Source: Streptomyces sp. YIM 121038 (GTDB taxonomy: Bacteria; Actinomycetota; Actinomycetes; Streptomycetales; Streptomycetaceae). From it: 64,000 nucleotides of DNA. The stretch lies in assembly GCF_006088715.1 (NCBI RefSeq), contig NZ_CP030771.1, positions 7,872,001 to 7,936,000 on the forward strand, read 5' to 3'. The notes beneath the pieces are model-generated. The model had not been told where the DNA came from and made no database searches. It saw only the letters and a list, made by a program, of their open reading frames with translations. A program made the translations under genes and the position numbers. Shown in pieces: positions 8,301 through 17,441 of this stretch; the stretch's first letter is position 1, and every line of letters starts with the position of its first letter.

Positions 8301-10435
8301 AGACGCTCGGCGACCCGCGCGGTCAGCCACGCCTCGACCGCGTCGGACGCCCAGGCCCCGTCCGGGCGCGCCGCGTCCGCGAGCAGCTCGACGAGCGTGC
8401 CGGCCCGGGGCCGGGCGAGCAGCTCCCCGACGGGCAGCACGGTGTCGTACCGCGCCTCCACGTCCCGTACGACGTCCAGGAGCCGGGGGTAGTCGAGGCC
8501 CGCCGCGGCGAACTCGTGCTCCGTGGCGCCGGACGTGTCGGCGCCGTGGTCGCGCAGGATCTCCAGGACGTGCTGGACCGTCTGCCGCCCGCGGGCCAGT
8601 GGCGGCCGCTCGTGCGGTTCCCCGTGCCCCTCCGGGCGTGTCTCGCGCGCCACGCTCGCCGCCACGACCTTCAGACCGAGGGAGAGGAAGTCCCGCCGGC
8701 ACGCCTGCCGCTGGATCTTCCCGCTGGTGGTCTTGGGCACGGTCGACCGCTTGAGCAGCAGCACCGCGTGCGGCGCGACCTCGTGCTCCTCGGCGATCGC
8801 GGTGCGCAGCCGGGCCAGCAGCCCCGGCGCGTCCGCGGCGCGCCTGCCGTCGATCTCGTACGCGACCACGAGCTGCTCGGCGCCGTCGACCTCCACGGCG
8901 AACGCGGCGCCGCAGCCCGCGCGGATCGCCGGGTCGGCCCGCTCCACGGTGAGTTCGACGTCGTGCGGGTAGTGGTTGCGGCCCTGCACGATGACCACGT
9001 CCTTGGTGCGGCCGACCACGTGCAGCTGCCCGGCGCGCGTGAAGCCGAGGTCGCCGGTGCGCAGATACGGCGTGTCGCCCTCGTCCGCGAGGCGCGCCCG
9101 GAACGTCTCCTCGGTCGCCTCCGGGCGCCGCCAGTAGCCCCGGGCCACGCTGCCGCCCGCGATCCAGATCTCGCCGACGGTGCCTTCGGCCGTGATCCTG
9201 CGCCGCGTCGCGGCGTCCACGACCGCCACGTCCAGTCCGTCGACGGCGGGGCCGCACCCGACGACCCGGGTGACGCGGCCGCCGTCCGCGGGGGCGGCGG
9301 TGCCCGCGCCGAGCGCCGCCGCGTCGAACGAGCCGACGGCGGGCGGCTCGTGGGCGCGTACGCCGGTCACCATCAAGGTGGCCTCGGCGAGCCCGTAGCA
9401 GGGCAGCAGCGCGGCGCGCCGGAACCCGCAGGGCGCGAACCGCTCGGCGAAGCGGTCGAGGGTGTCGGCGCGCACCGGCTCCGCGCCGTTCAGGGCCAGG
9501 CGCCAGTGGCTCAGGTCGAGCCCGGCGCGCTCCTCGTCGGTGACGCGACGGACGCACGCCTCGAAGCCGAAGTTGGGCGCGACGCTGGTGGACGCCCGGG
9601 TGTCGGAGAGCGTCCGCAGCCACAGCAGCGGCTTGCGCACGAAGGACATCGGCGCCATCAGATGCGCGGGGAAGCCGCCGTACAGCGGCGACAGGATGCC
9701 GCCGATCAGACCCATGTCGTGGTACGGCGGCAGCCAGGACACCATCGCCGAGCGCTCGTCGTGCTCCAGCCTGCGGTGGATGGCGTCGAGGTTGTGCAGC
9801 AGATTGCCGTGGCTGACCATCACGCCCTTGGGCGCGGACGTCGAACCGGAGGTGTACTGGAGGAACGCCAGCGAGTCGCCGCCGAGTTCCGGCTCGCGCC
9901 AGTCGTCCGCGCCGGGCGCGCCGCCCGTGCCGTCCGCCGTGCCGGGCCCGCCCGTGGCCAGCCAGCGCAGCCCGCCGAGCCCGAGCGCGGCCAGCTCGGC
10001 CCTGCGCTCGTCCGCGAGGCGCGCGAGGTCGCCCGTGGTCAGCGCGTGCGTCGCCCGCGCGTCCCGCGCGATGGCCGCGAGCCGCGCCGTGGTCTGGCCG
10101 AAGCGTCGCGTGTCCGGGGGATAGGCGGGCACGGCGTAGGCCCCCGCGTACAGACAGCCGAGGAACCCCGCGAGATAGCCGAGGCCGGGCGGGTGGAGCA
10201 GCAGCACCGGCGCGCCGGTGAGGCCCTCGGCCTGGAGCAGGGCGGCGACGCGGCGGGCGCGCAGGTCGAGTTCGCGGTACGTCCACGCCGTCGCGGTGGC
10301 GTCGGCGCCCTCGGCGAAGCGGTAGGCGAGCGCCTCCGGCCGGCGGGCGGCGTGGTCGCGCACCAGCGCCACCAGGTGCCGGGGCGCCCGTGCCGCGCCG
10401 CCGTGCCGGGGGGTCTCGGTCGGGCCTTGGGTCAT
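2372..10435 (-). CDS. redL: RedL-RedK fusion: alkylpyrrole-forming PKS with C-terminal oxidoreductase
   Basis: A 2687-residue multidomain protein. Order: fatty-acyl AMP ligase (1-590; FLQYTSGSTSAPKG), an ACP-like segment where the Ser is Tyr (GLDYPRLL), an active ACP (GLDSRQAV), ketosynthase (about 795-1220; TACSSS), malonyl-type acyltransferase (GHSVG and HAFH), ACP (GFDSLMRQ), and a PLP alpha-oxoamine synthase (about 1935-2315; SKAIGSLGGY holds the Lys). A Ser/Pro/Ala-rich linker of about 40 residues leads to an NAD(P)-dependent extended-SDR domain (about 2350-2687; VAGASGFIGG, YNRSK) that matches RedK. RedL activates dodecanoate, extends it and condenses it with glycine to a ketopyrroline; RedK reduces this to 2-undecylpyrrole. 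In S. coelicolor redL and redK are separate genes. Part of an operon with redM, 22 bp upstream. Confidence 0.9.
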   Translation of the reverse strand: MTQGPTETPRHGGAARAPRHLVALVRDHAARRPEALAYRFAEGADATATAWTYRELDLRARRVAALLQAEGLTGAPVLLLHPPGLGYLAGFLGCLYAGAYAVPAYPPDTRRFGQTTARLAAIARDARATHALTTGDLARLADERRAELAALGLGGLRWLATGGPGTADGTGGAPGADDWREPELGGDSLAFLQYTSGSTSAPKGVMVSHGNLLHNLDAIHRRLEHDERSAMVSWLPPYHDMGLIGGILSPLYGGFPAHLMAPMSFVRKPLLWLRTLSDTRASTSVAPNFGFEACVRRVTDEERAGLDLSHWRLALNGAEPVRADTLDRFAERFAPCGFRRAALLPCYGLAEATLMVTGVRAHEPPAVGSFDAAALGAGTAAPADGGRVTRVVGCGPAVDGLDVAVVDAATRRRITAEGTVGEIWIAGGSVARGYWRRPEATEETFRARLADEGDTPYLRTGDLGFTRAGQLHVVGRTKDVVIVQGRNHYPHDVELTVERADPAIRAGCGAAFAVEVDGAEQLVVAYEIDGRRAADAPGLLARLRTAIAEEHEVAPHAVLLLKRSTVPKTTSGKIQRQACRRDFLSLGLKVVAASVARETRPEGHGEPHERPPLARGRQTVQHVLEILRDHGADTSGATEHEFAAAGLDYPRLLDVVRDVEARYDTVLPVGELLARPRAGTLVELLADAARPDGAWASDAVEAWLTARVAERLGLAAGAVDPTRPLASLGLDSRQAVAVLAELGARTGREIPASVVFDHPTIRAIAAHLAATRATAAVDGGPPEGRDAHEPVAVVGIGCRFPGAPDPDSFGRLLRDGRDAVTEVPRDRWDAERVAAPGFGGFLDGVAEFDARFFGVSAREAVRMDPQQRLLLEVAWQTLEDAGLDPTSLAGSATGVFAGLSSHDYSELQMGRLDTVDVHGATGNAHAVAANRLSYVLDLRGPSLALDTACSSSLTAVHLACDSLRRGECSLALAGGVNLMLTPGLSVAFADGGMLAADGRCRTFDDAADGYVRGEGAGLVLLKPLSAALADGDRVYAVIRGSATGHGGRSNGLTAPKGSAQRAVIEQALARAGLSGKEVDYVEAHGTGTPLGDPVEWEGLAGAYGMGRPDGARCLVGSVKTNIGHLEAAAGIAGLIKAVLVVRDREVPPTLHLRTPNRHLDRAGAGLHVPTRRTPLAARGPVRAAVSSFGFGGANAHVVLESPPEPAPAVRTPPARPVHALCLSGHTPTALTTLARAWRTHLAAHPDTPVGDLCRAAYTGRARLAHRAVVLGGSAAALDSGLDALARGEAARGVVRGTAPHGPAPKVAFLFTGQGTQYPGMGKGLYDTHAAFARAIDRADRVLRPELGVPLTELLFDTAPGTAPAAPSGTASETASGAAPGATSGAAADPAERLRSTRHCQPALVALEVALAELWMSVGVRPAAVLGHSVGAYAAACVSGALSFEDALMLAAVRGRLMAEQPGDGAMIACVGDADTVRTVADGLDSVAVAAVNSPTHLVLSGEREQIERAGAALREKSVTVKPLAVSHAFHSPLMAGAAEPLRAAARAVRFAEPAIPWVSDATGGPVGRIDADALVAHLLGTVRFADGCATLRGLGCTAFVEVGPHPTLLGPARATAPAAPADAERPPLWLPSLRRPASATATGSGSGSGPGSGSGPASGDWETLLQSLGRLHCAGGTVDWAALDEGYRGPRVPVPHAVLEREAYWFTPPVAAPGAPSEPANPEAPAAPEAPEALDAPETSEASEASGTATPEPVPTPRPRTAAVTGAETAPVPRRTPSLPHAPSSARHEVVAHVARVCGYDARRIPGDARLGTDLGFDSLMRQELERALARRFPDRLNGNRERLPEDPTVGQLVDLLDGAAPTPAAPGPAAQPLAPAAQAAPDPAVPEEGVPEEEGVPEEAVPDEAPAPVRQERVFEEWPEYAELQGRLRQATADGANPYGRTHEGYNGARARVNGESVLNFSAFNYLALSHHPRVRAAAKAAVDHYGTSCSATPLLFGETPLHHALDAEIASFLGTEAAVVFAGGHATNVATIGHLLGPEDLILHDEWIHDSAVRGSVLSGARRRPFPHNDWRALDRALTAARGRARRALVLIEGAYSQDGDLPDLPKFIGVKRRHGALLMVDEAHSIGVLGRTGRGIGEYFGVDRADVDLWMGTLSKAIGSLGGYVAARHPLVEYLKFTAPLHIFSTGISPASTAAALEAIRVIRAEPERVARLRGLAEHFRDSARARGLDIGVSRASAVVPVVIGGWEETMALSNALLRLGVNVMPIGHPAVPRDACRLRFFINADHTQDELDRALDLLGRAMAEQQHTPETSRTGAGAASGTSSEPASPSASPAVGSPAAPGRGAPPDVLVAGASGFIGGHLTRRLVERGHRVRALVREGSDRSGFADADAGSVEVVTGDLTDPDSLRRATAGVRHVYNCTGLSADWGPWAHFQRVNVDGSRTLVEAAAHAGTVERFLHVSTTDVYGYPVRPGDESTPPRDIGLPYNRSKLLGEQAVREAAARALLPLTVVRPVSVYGPRSKDFVVEIATLLLSRQMVYIRGGDVPAGLLYVGNAADAMIAACAAEAAAGRTYNLRDPDRTTWRAYIEALARGLGVKPPALSLPAPVARGVATLSEGVYGALRLKSRPVLTRHAVHLFDRDQSYAIDRARDDFGFKSEVGFEEGVRLTLAWLDSPEGRAHVTR

Positions 10436-10457
10436 GTACGTCTCCGTCGGTCGCCGG

Positions 10458-12134
<1,677 letters not shown>

Positions 12135-12139
12135 CGCGC

Positions 12140-13957
12140 TCACCCCGCCGACGGCAGCACGCCGACCTCGCGGGCGGCCTCGACGAAGATGTCCGCCGCG
12201 GCCACGAGGTCCTCGCGCGTGTGCTCGCAGGTGACGCTGATCCGCAGCCGCGCGTCGCCGAGCGGCACCCCGGGGAAGACCACCGTCTGGCAGAACAGGC
12301 CGCGCGCCCGCACCGCGCGGCCCATCTCCATGGCCTTGCGCTCGTCGCCGATGACCAGCGGCAGGATCGCGCTCTCGGTGTTCTCCAGGTCGAAGCCCGC
12401 CTCGACGAGCCGCCGGTGCAGGAAGCGGATGTTGGACCACAGCAGATCCACGCGCCCCGGTTCGGCCTCGATGACGTCGAGCGCGGCGATGAGCCCGGCG
12501 GCGACGCCCGCGGGGATGTTGGCGGCGAACACGTACGAATGGGAGTAGTACCGCAGGTACTCGATGACCTCGTGCTCGCCGACGACGAAGCCGCCCATGC
12601 CCGCGAGGGCCTTGCTCATCGTGCCGAGCTCCAGGTCGACCTCGCCCTTGAGGCCGAAGTGCTCGGTGGTGCCGGTGCCGCGCGCGCCGAGCACGCCCGT
12701 CGCGTGCGCGTCGTCGACCATGACGCGGGCGCCGTACTCCTGGCCCAGCCGCACGATCTGCGGCAGGTCACAGACGTCGCCGTGCATGCTGAACACGCCG
12801 TCGGCGACGATGAGCGCGCCGCCCGAGCGGTCGTCGCGCCGCTTGAGGATGCGCTCCAGGTCCGCCATGTCGTTGTGCTGGTAGATCTTGCGGACGCCGC
12901 CGGAGAGCCGGGCGCCGTCGACGATGCTCATGTGGTTGAGCTTGTCGACGACCAGCGTGTCGTAGCTCTTCACCAGCGCCGAGATGGCGCCGAGGTTCGC
13001 GGCGTACCCGCCGGGATAGACGATGCACGCCGGGCGGCCCTTGAACGCGGCGAGGCGTCGCTCCAGCTCCTTGTGGAGCATGTTCGTGCCGCCGACGAAG
13101 CGCGATCCGGTGTGGGTCGCGCCGAAGGTGCGGGTGGCGTCGCACACCGCCTCGATGACCTGCGGGTGGTTGGCGAGCCCCAGGTAGTTGTTGGAGGCGA
13201 ACATCAGGAACTCGCGCTTGTGCCCGGTGAGTTCGTCCAGGATGAGCGCCCGGTTGCCGCAGCGCGAGTGCAGCGGCATCCCGTACCAGTAGAGGTGCTC
13301 GGCCTCGCGGCCGTGCAGATAGGAGCGGAAGCTGCGGGCCTTGGCGAACAGGTCGGGGTCGCGCTCCTCCACGAAGTCCTTCATGGAGCGTTCGTCCCAC
13401 TGGGTAGAACGTTCGTTACAGTCCCCGACTTGTTCGTCGTCCGCCGCCGTGCCGTCGACGAAGGGCCGCAGCTCGGCGATCAGGGCGCGCAGCGAGGGCG
13501 CCGTGACCGTGCCCGCCAGATGGTCGGGCAGGCCCAGGTCGCGGGCGCTGTCCGCGACGACGGACACGAGCACCACCGAGTCGATGCCCAGCTCGCCCTC
13601 GAAGTCGGCGTCCAGGGGCAGCTGTTCACGGCTGTACTGGGTGTGGCGCATGGCGGCGCCCACGACGGCCTCGGTGAGCGGGTCGCCGGTGGCGTCGGCC
13701 GGGGGTGGTGCGGCGGGCGGCGCCGCGCCCGCGAGCGCCTCCTCGACGGCCGCCACGAGCTCCCGGAGGGTCGCGAGCCCGGTGGGCAGCTCCACGGCGA
13801 GGGCGAAGCGCTCCCGTACCGCGGCGAGGATCGACTCGAAGATGACGGAGTCGATGCCGAGTTCGGCCTCGAAGTGGCTCTCGGGCAGCAGGTACGACGC
13901 GTCGTACAGCGTCCGCGAGGCCACGATGTCCACGATCTGCCGGTGCACGCTGCTCAT
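12140..13957 (-). CDS. redN: RedN-like ACP-ACP-alpha-oxoamine synthase
   Basis: A 605-residue protein with two N-terminal ACP domains (Ser in ELGIDSVIFE near residue 36 and in ELGIDSVVLV near residue 125) and a PLP-dependent alpha-oxoamine synthase (about 190-600), with Lys in GTMSKALAGM and the DDAHATGVLG aspartate. In MBC synthesis malonyl-RedN is condensed with the pyrrole-2-carbonyl group held on RedX, and the PLP domain then condenses the product with serine by decarboxylation to give 4-hydroxy-2,2'-bipyrrole-5-methanol. The tandem ACPs and PLP domain match PigH of Serratia. Its ATG overlaps the redO stop by four bases. The region between the ACPs and the PLP domain is acidic and probably flexible. 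Confidence 0.92.
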   Translation of the reverse strand: MSSVHRQIVDIVASRTLYDASYLLPESHFEAELGIDSVIFESILAAVRERFALAVELPTGLATLRELVAAVEEALAGAAPPAAPPPADATGDPLTEAVVGAAMRHTQYSREQLPLDADFEGELGIDSVVLVSVVADSARDLGLPDHLAGTVTAPSLRALIAELRPFVDGTAADDEQVGDCNERSTQWDERSMKDFVEERDPDLFAKARSFRSYLHGREAEHLYWYGMPLHSRCGNRALILDELTGHKREFLMFASNNYLGLANHPQVIEAVCDATRTFGATHTGSRFVGGTNMLHKELERRLAAFKGRPACIVYPGGYAANLGAISALVKSYDTLVVDKLNHMSIVDGARLSGGVRKIYQHNDMADLERILKRRDDRSGGALIVADGVFSMHGDVCDLPQIVRLGQEYGARVMVDDAHATGVLGARGTGTTEHFGLKGEVDLELGTMSKALAGMGGFVVGEHEVIEYLRYYSHSYVFAANIPAGVAAGLIAALDVIEAEPGRVDLLWSNIRFLHRRLVEAGFDLENTESAILPLVIGDERKAMEMGRAVRARGLFCQTVVFPGVPLGDARLRISVTCEHTREDLVAAADIFVEAAREVGVLPSAG

Positions 13958-14226
13958 CGCACGGCCTCCCCCTCGGGCCTGGCCGTCTCCCGCAGCCGGT
14001 CGACGAGCGCGGCGATCGCGTCGACGGTGCGGAAGTTCGCCGGGGAGATCTCCCGCAGCGGCACGGTGATGCGGAAGTCGGTCTGGAGGTAGTGCACGAG
14101 GTCGAAGATCCCGGCCGAGTCGATGATGTTCAGCTCGGCGATGGGGACCTGCGCGTCGAGCCCCTCGGCGTCGCCGTCGAGCCAGACGTCGGCGATGTAG
14201 TTGATGATCGACTGCTGGGTGCTCAT
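13954..14226 (-). CDS. redO: RedO-like peptidyl carrier protein for pyrrole formation
   Basis: A 90-residue carrier protein with the phosphopantetheine Ser in NIIDSAGIFDLV near residue 37. The NIIDS motif in place of the usual LGxDS is typical of the prolyl carrier proteins PigG, PltL and RedO. It holds proline from RedM while RedW oxidises it twice to pyrrolyl-2-carboxyl thioester. It lies 7 bp downstream of redQ and overlaps redN by four bases (ATGA). Needs a phosphopantetheinyl transferase, which is not found in this window. Confidence 0.9.
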   Translation of the reverse strand: MSTQQSIINYIADVWLDGDAEGLDAQVPIAELNIIDSAGIFDLVHYLQTDFRITVPLREISPANFRTVDAIAALVDRLRETARPEGEAVR

Positions 14227-14233
14227 GGCCGTC

Positions 14234-14500
14234 CTAGGCTCGCTCTGCGGTGGTCGCCGACGCCGCGGGGGCGCTCGCGCGCGCGATCAGAGCGGCGACC
14301 GCGGCGATCGTGTCGCCCGGCGACGCCGCGTCCTCCGCGATGTCGGCCTTGAACTCGGACTGGATCACCAGGAGCAGCTCGACCAGGAACAGCGAGTCCA
14401 TGTCGAGGTCCTCGAACTTGGTGTCGGGACCGATCTCCGCGCGGTCCACCTCGAAACGGTCGACCAGGAGGTCGACCAGCCTGTCGTACGTCGCGCTCAT
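14234..14500 (-). CDS. redQ: RedQ-like acyl carrier protein
   Basis: An 88-residue ACP with the Ser in EDLDMDSLFLVELL near residue 38, an acidic helix II and an Ala-rich tail. RedQ works with RedP (initiation) and RedR (elongation) to build the dodecanoyl chain that feeds RedL. It lies 56 bp after redP and 7 bp before redO in the same direction, so redP-Q-O-N-M-LK-J-I-H could be one long transcript. Confidence 0.9.
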   Translation of the reverse strand: MSATYDRLVDLLVDRFEVDRAEIGPDTKFEDLDMDSLFLVELLLVIQSEFKADIAEDAASPGDTIAAVAALIARASAPAASATTAERA

Positions 14501-14556
14501 GCGGTTCTCCCTCTGTGTTCACGTGCCCGGGCCGTGCGTGCGCGGGCCCCGGGCCG

Positions 14557-15588
14557 TCAGGCGCGGTCGAGCCGCGGCCAGGTCAGTACCGTCGAGCCCC
14601 AGGTGAGCCCGCCGCCGAAGGCGGTCAGCAGGACCCGCCCGCCCGCCGTCAGGACGCCGTCCGCGTGCGCCTGGTCCAGGGCCAGCGGGATGGAGGCGGC
14701 GGCCGTGTTGCCGACCTCGGCGATGTTGCTGAAGCAGCGCTGCCGGGGAATGCCGACCTCGTCGGCCACGTGGTTGGTGATGCGCAGGTTGGCCTGGTGG
14801 CCGACCAGATGGTCCACGTCGCCGGGGAGCAGTCCGGCCCGGTCGAGGACGGCGCGCGCCGACGCGGACATCCGCCGCACCGCGTGCCGGAACACCTCCT
14901 TGCCGTCCATCGCGAAGTACTGCTCGCGCGCCGCGGGCACCACCCCGGACAGGCGCTGGCGCGAGCCGCCCGCGGGCACCGTGATCAGGTCCTCGCGGCC
15001 GCCGTCGCTGCCCAGGTCGAACGGGCCGAGCGCGCCCGGCTCCGCGGCCTCGCCCGCGCGCAGGAGCACCGCGCCCGCGCCGTCGCCGAAGATGACGGCC
15101 GTGGAGCGGTCGTCCGGGTCGAGCAGCGTGGAGAACGTCTCCGCGCCGATCACCAGGACCCGGTCGGCCGCGCCCGCCGCGATCAGGCCCGCCGCGCTCG
15201 CCAGGGCGTAGACGAACCCCGTGCAGACCGCCGACACGTCGAAGGCGGCGGCCCCGGTCAGACCGAGCCGCGCCGCCACGACCGGCGCCGTCGCCGGACA
15301 CGGCCGGTCCGGGGTGGTGGTGGCGAGCAGCACGGCGTCGGCGTCGGGATGGCCCGAGGACTTGAGGGCCTCGGCGCCCGCGCCGACCGCGAGGTCGGAG
15401 GTGGCGGTGCCGGCCGGGGCGAAGTAGCGCTGCCGGATGCCCGTGCGCGAGCGGATCCACGCGTCCGAGCTGTCGAGGCGCTCGGCCAGCTCGTCGTTCG
15501 TGACGGCGGTCGGCGGCAGACAGCCGCCCACTCCGGCGAGGACCGCGGCCCGGTGCGGCGGCGGGTGGCTCGGTGGCGGTGCGGTCAC
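14557..15588 (-). CDS. redP: RedP-like 3-oxoacyl-ACP synthase III (FabH type)
   Basis: A 343-residue FabH-type ketosynthase with the full triad: Cys122 in FDVSAVCTGF, His in LVGHQANLRI and Asn in EVGNTAAAS. It starts the dedicated fatty acid chain by condensing acetyl-CoA with malonyl-RedQ. The GTG start at 15588 gives the standard family length. It is the first gene of the leftward red operon; the spacer upstream separates it from the divergent redR block and holds tandem repeats. Confidence 0.92.
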   Translation of the reverse strand: MTAPPPSHPPPHRAAVLAGVGGCLPPTAVTNDELAERLDSSDAWIRSRTGIRQRYFAPAGTATSDLAVGAGAEALKSSGHPDADAVLLATTTPDRPCPATAPVVAARLGLTGAAAFDVSAVCTGFVYALASAAGLIAAGAADRVLVIGAETFSTLLDPDDRSTAVIFGDGAGAVLLRAGEAAEPGALGPFDLGSDGGREDLITVPAGGSRQRLSGVVPAAREQYFAMDGKEVFRHAVRRMSASARAVLDRAGLLPGDVDHLVGHQANLRITNHVADEVGIPRQRCFSNIAEVGNTAAASIPLALDQAHADGVLTAGGRVLLTAFGGGLTWGSTVLTWPRLDRA

Positions 15589-15602
15589 GCGTGCTCCTCG
15601 GT

Positions 15603-15711
15603 CTCGTCTGGTACGCCGACGGCGGGGACGGCTCGTCCGGTACGCCGGCGGCGGGACGCCTCGTCGGGTAGCCCGGCGGCGGGACGCCTCGTCCGGTACG
15701 CCGACGGCAGG
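15603..15711. repeat. Four tandem ~28-bp repeats between redP and redR
   Basis: Copies begin at 15603, 15632, 15660 and 15688 with the consensus CTCGTCCGGTACGCCGGCGG followed by CGGGACG. They fill the spacer directly upstream of redP. The 28-29 bp period is close to 2.7 helical turns. The stretch 15589-15926 holds no credible gene; it should contain the divergent promoters of the redP and redR operons. Whether the repeats bind a regulator such as RedD is not known. Confidence 0.75.
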
Positions 15712-15926
15712 CGCTGAAGCTGACGTCGAGTCTCGCGGGGCGGGCTGACGGGACGGGGCCGCCCGTGCTGACGGCCCGCTGACCGCTCGCTGATCGCCCC
15801 CGCCCGGGGCGCGCCACCGCGGCCGGGTGCCCGCGCGGTCAGCCGTCCGTCAGCGCCGTACGCGGTCCCCGGTCAGCCACGGCCCGCAGACTCGACCGCA
15901 AGCGACCGAGAGGTGGGGCGCATCCG

Positions 15927-16040
15927 ATGGGCACCACGTACGCAGGACCGGCCATCCGGCCCGACGGACAGGACGGACACGACGGGGCCCCCGGACTCGA
16001 CGGGGCCGCCGGGTACGAGGCCGCCGGGGTGCCGCGGTGA
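15927..16040 (+). CDS. Possible 37-residue leader ORF coupled to redR
   Basis: An ATG frame of 37 codons (MGTTYAGPAIRPDGQDGHDG...) with an AGAGGTGG-like ribosome site about 11 bases upstream. It ends in a TGA that overlaps the chosen GTG start of redR (GTGA). The peptide is Gly/Asp-rich and resembles nothing I recognise. It may be a real translationally coupled leader or only a by-product of the redR start choice; redR could also start further upstream in its own frame. Confidence 0.3.
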   Translation: MGTTYAGPAIRPDGQDGHDGAPGLDGAAGYEAAGVPR

Positions 16041-17374
16041 CGGCGGCCGTGCCCGGTGACGGCGGCCCCGCACCGGCCGGGCCCGCGCGCCCGCTGCCCG
16101 GCGACCCCGTCGAGCACCCCATCCCGCGTCTCGCCACCGGCGCCGCGTCCCCCGAGGGCGACGCCGTGGTGGTGACCGGGGTGGGGCTCGTCACCGCCGC
16201 CGGGATCGGGGCCGCCGCCACCTGGGCGGGGGTCTGCGCGGGCGAGTCCGCGGCGGCCCGCGACCCGGCGCTCGCGGGCCTGCCCGTCGACATCTCCTGC
16301 ACCGTGCCCGGCTTCTCGCCCCGGCGCCACGTGGGCAGGCGCAGCGCCCTGACGCAGGACCGGTTCAGCCAGCTGTCCGTCGCGGCGGCGCGCGAGGCCG
16401 TCGCGGACAGCGGGCTCTCCCCGGCGACCTGGGACGGTGCCCGCGTGGGGGTCGTCGTCGGCTGCGGCCTCGGCGGCGTCGCCACCTGGGAGGCACAGCA
16501 CCGGCGCCTCCTCGACGACGGACCCAAGGCCGTGTCGGCGCTGCTCGTCCCCATGCTCGTACCGAACATGGTGGCCGGGCACCTGGCGATGGACCTGCGG
16601 GCCACCGGGCCCAACTTCGTCACCGCGACGGCCTGCGCGTCCGGCGCCACCGCCATCGGCACCGCGCTCCAGCTGCTGCGCGACGGCAGCTGCGACGTGG
16701 TGGTCGCCGGGGGCGGCGAGGCCGGGGTGTCCCCGCTGATGGTGACGGGCTTCGCGCAGATGGGCGCCCTGTCCCGGCGCGTCGACGAACCCGCGGCCGC
16801 ATCCCGTCCGTTCGACCGGGACCGGGACGGCTTCGTCATCGGCGAGGGCAGCGGCATGCTCGTCCTGGAGCGCGCCGCCGACGCCCGCGCGCGCGGCGCG
16901 GCCGTGCGGGCCCGCCTCGCCGGGTACGGCGCGTCGGCCGACGCGTACCACCTGACGGCCCCCGACCCGCGGGGCACCGGTGTCCTGCTCGCCCTGCGCA
17001 CGGCCCTCGCCCGCGCGGGCGTGATGCCCGACGAGGTCGACCACGTCAACGCGCACGGCACGTCCACGCCCCTGAACGACGCCGCGGAGGCCGCCGTGCT
17101 GCGCAAGTTCCTCGGCACGGGCCCCGCCGTCACCTCCACCAAGGGCGTCCTCGGTCACACCCTCGGCGCGGCCGGGGCGATCGAGGCCGCGCTCACCGTC
17201 CTCGCCGTGCAGCACGGCACGGTCCCGCCGACCGCCAACCTCCGCCACCAGGACCCCGACATCGACCTGGACGTCGTCACCGGCGCCCCGCGCGAGCGCC
17301 CCGTCCGGGTCGCCGTCAGCAACTCCTTCGGCTTCGGCGGCCAGAACGCGGTCCTGGTGGTGACGGCGGCGTGA
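16037..17374 (+). CDS. redR: RedR-like 3-oxoacyl-ACP synthase II (FabF type)
   Basis: A 445-residue FabF-type ketosynthase with Cys in TATACASGATA, His in HVNAHGTSTPLND and His in LGHTLGAAGA, plus the C-terminal NSFGFGGQNA. It elongates the RedQ-bound chain to dodecanoate for RedL. The GTG at 16037 was chosen as the start: it overlaps the preceding short frame and leaves about 50 residues before the conserved VVVTGVG strand, which is already long for FabF. First gene of the plus-strand redR-S-T-V run. Confidence 0.9.
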   Translation: MTAAVPGDGGPAPAGPARPLPGDPVEHPIPRLATGAASPEGDAVVVTGVGLVTAAGIGAAATWAGVCAGESAAARDPALAGLPVDISCTVPGFSPRRHVGRRSALTQDRFSQLSVAAAREAVADSGLSPATWDGARVGVVVGCGLGGVATWEAQHRRLLDDGPKAVSALLVPMLVPNMVAGHLAMDLRATGPNFVTATACASGATAIGTALQLLRDGSCDVVVAGGGEAGVSPLMVTGFAQMGALSRRVDEPAAASRPFDRDRDGFVIGEGSGMLVLERAADARARGAAVRARLAGYGASADAYHLTAPDPRGTGVLLALRTALARAGVMPDEVDHVNAHGTSTPLNDAAEAAVLRKFLGTGPAVTSTKGVLGHTLGAAGAIEAALTVLAVQHGTVPPTANLRHQDPDIDLDVVTGAPRERPVRVAVSNSFGFGGQNAVLVVTAA

Positions 17375-17441
17375 GCCCGGCCGCCCGCGAAGGCCGGAAA
17401 GGGGCGGGCCGCCCGGCCGCGGCCGGAGGAGACTCACTCTC

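Noticed and set aside
2372..10435. Long open frames on the opposite strand and in other frames through redLK and neighbouring genes
   Set aside because: At this GC content, antisense and shifted frames stay open for hundreds of codons; their products are Arg/Gly/Pro/Ala-rich and lack motifs, while the redLK frame has complete domains.
15603..15711. CRISPR array
   Set aside because: The four 28-bp repeats are directly abutting with no spacers and no cas genes are nearby.
15827..16036. Extension of RedR to an upstream ATG
   Set aside because: The added 70 residues are Arg-rich and unlike FabF; they match the upstream spacer.
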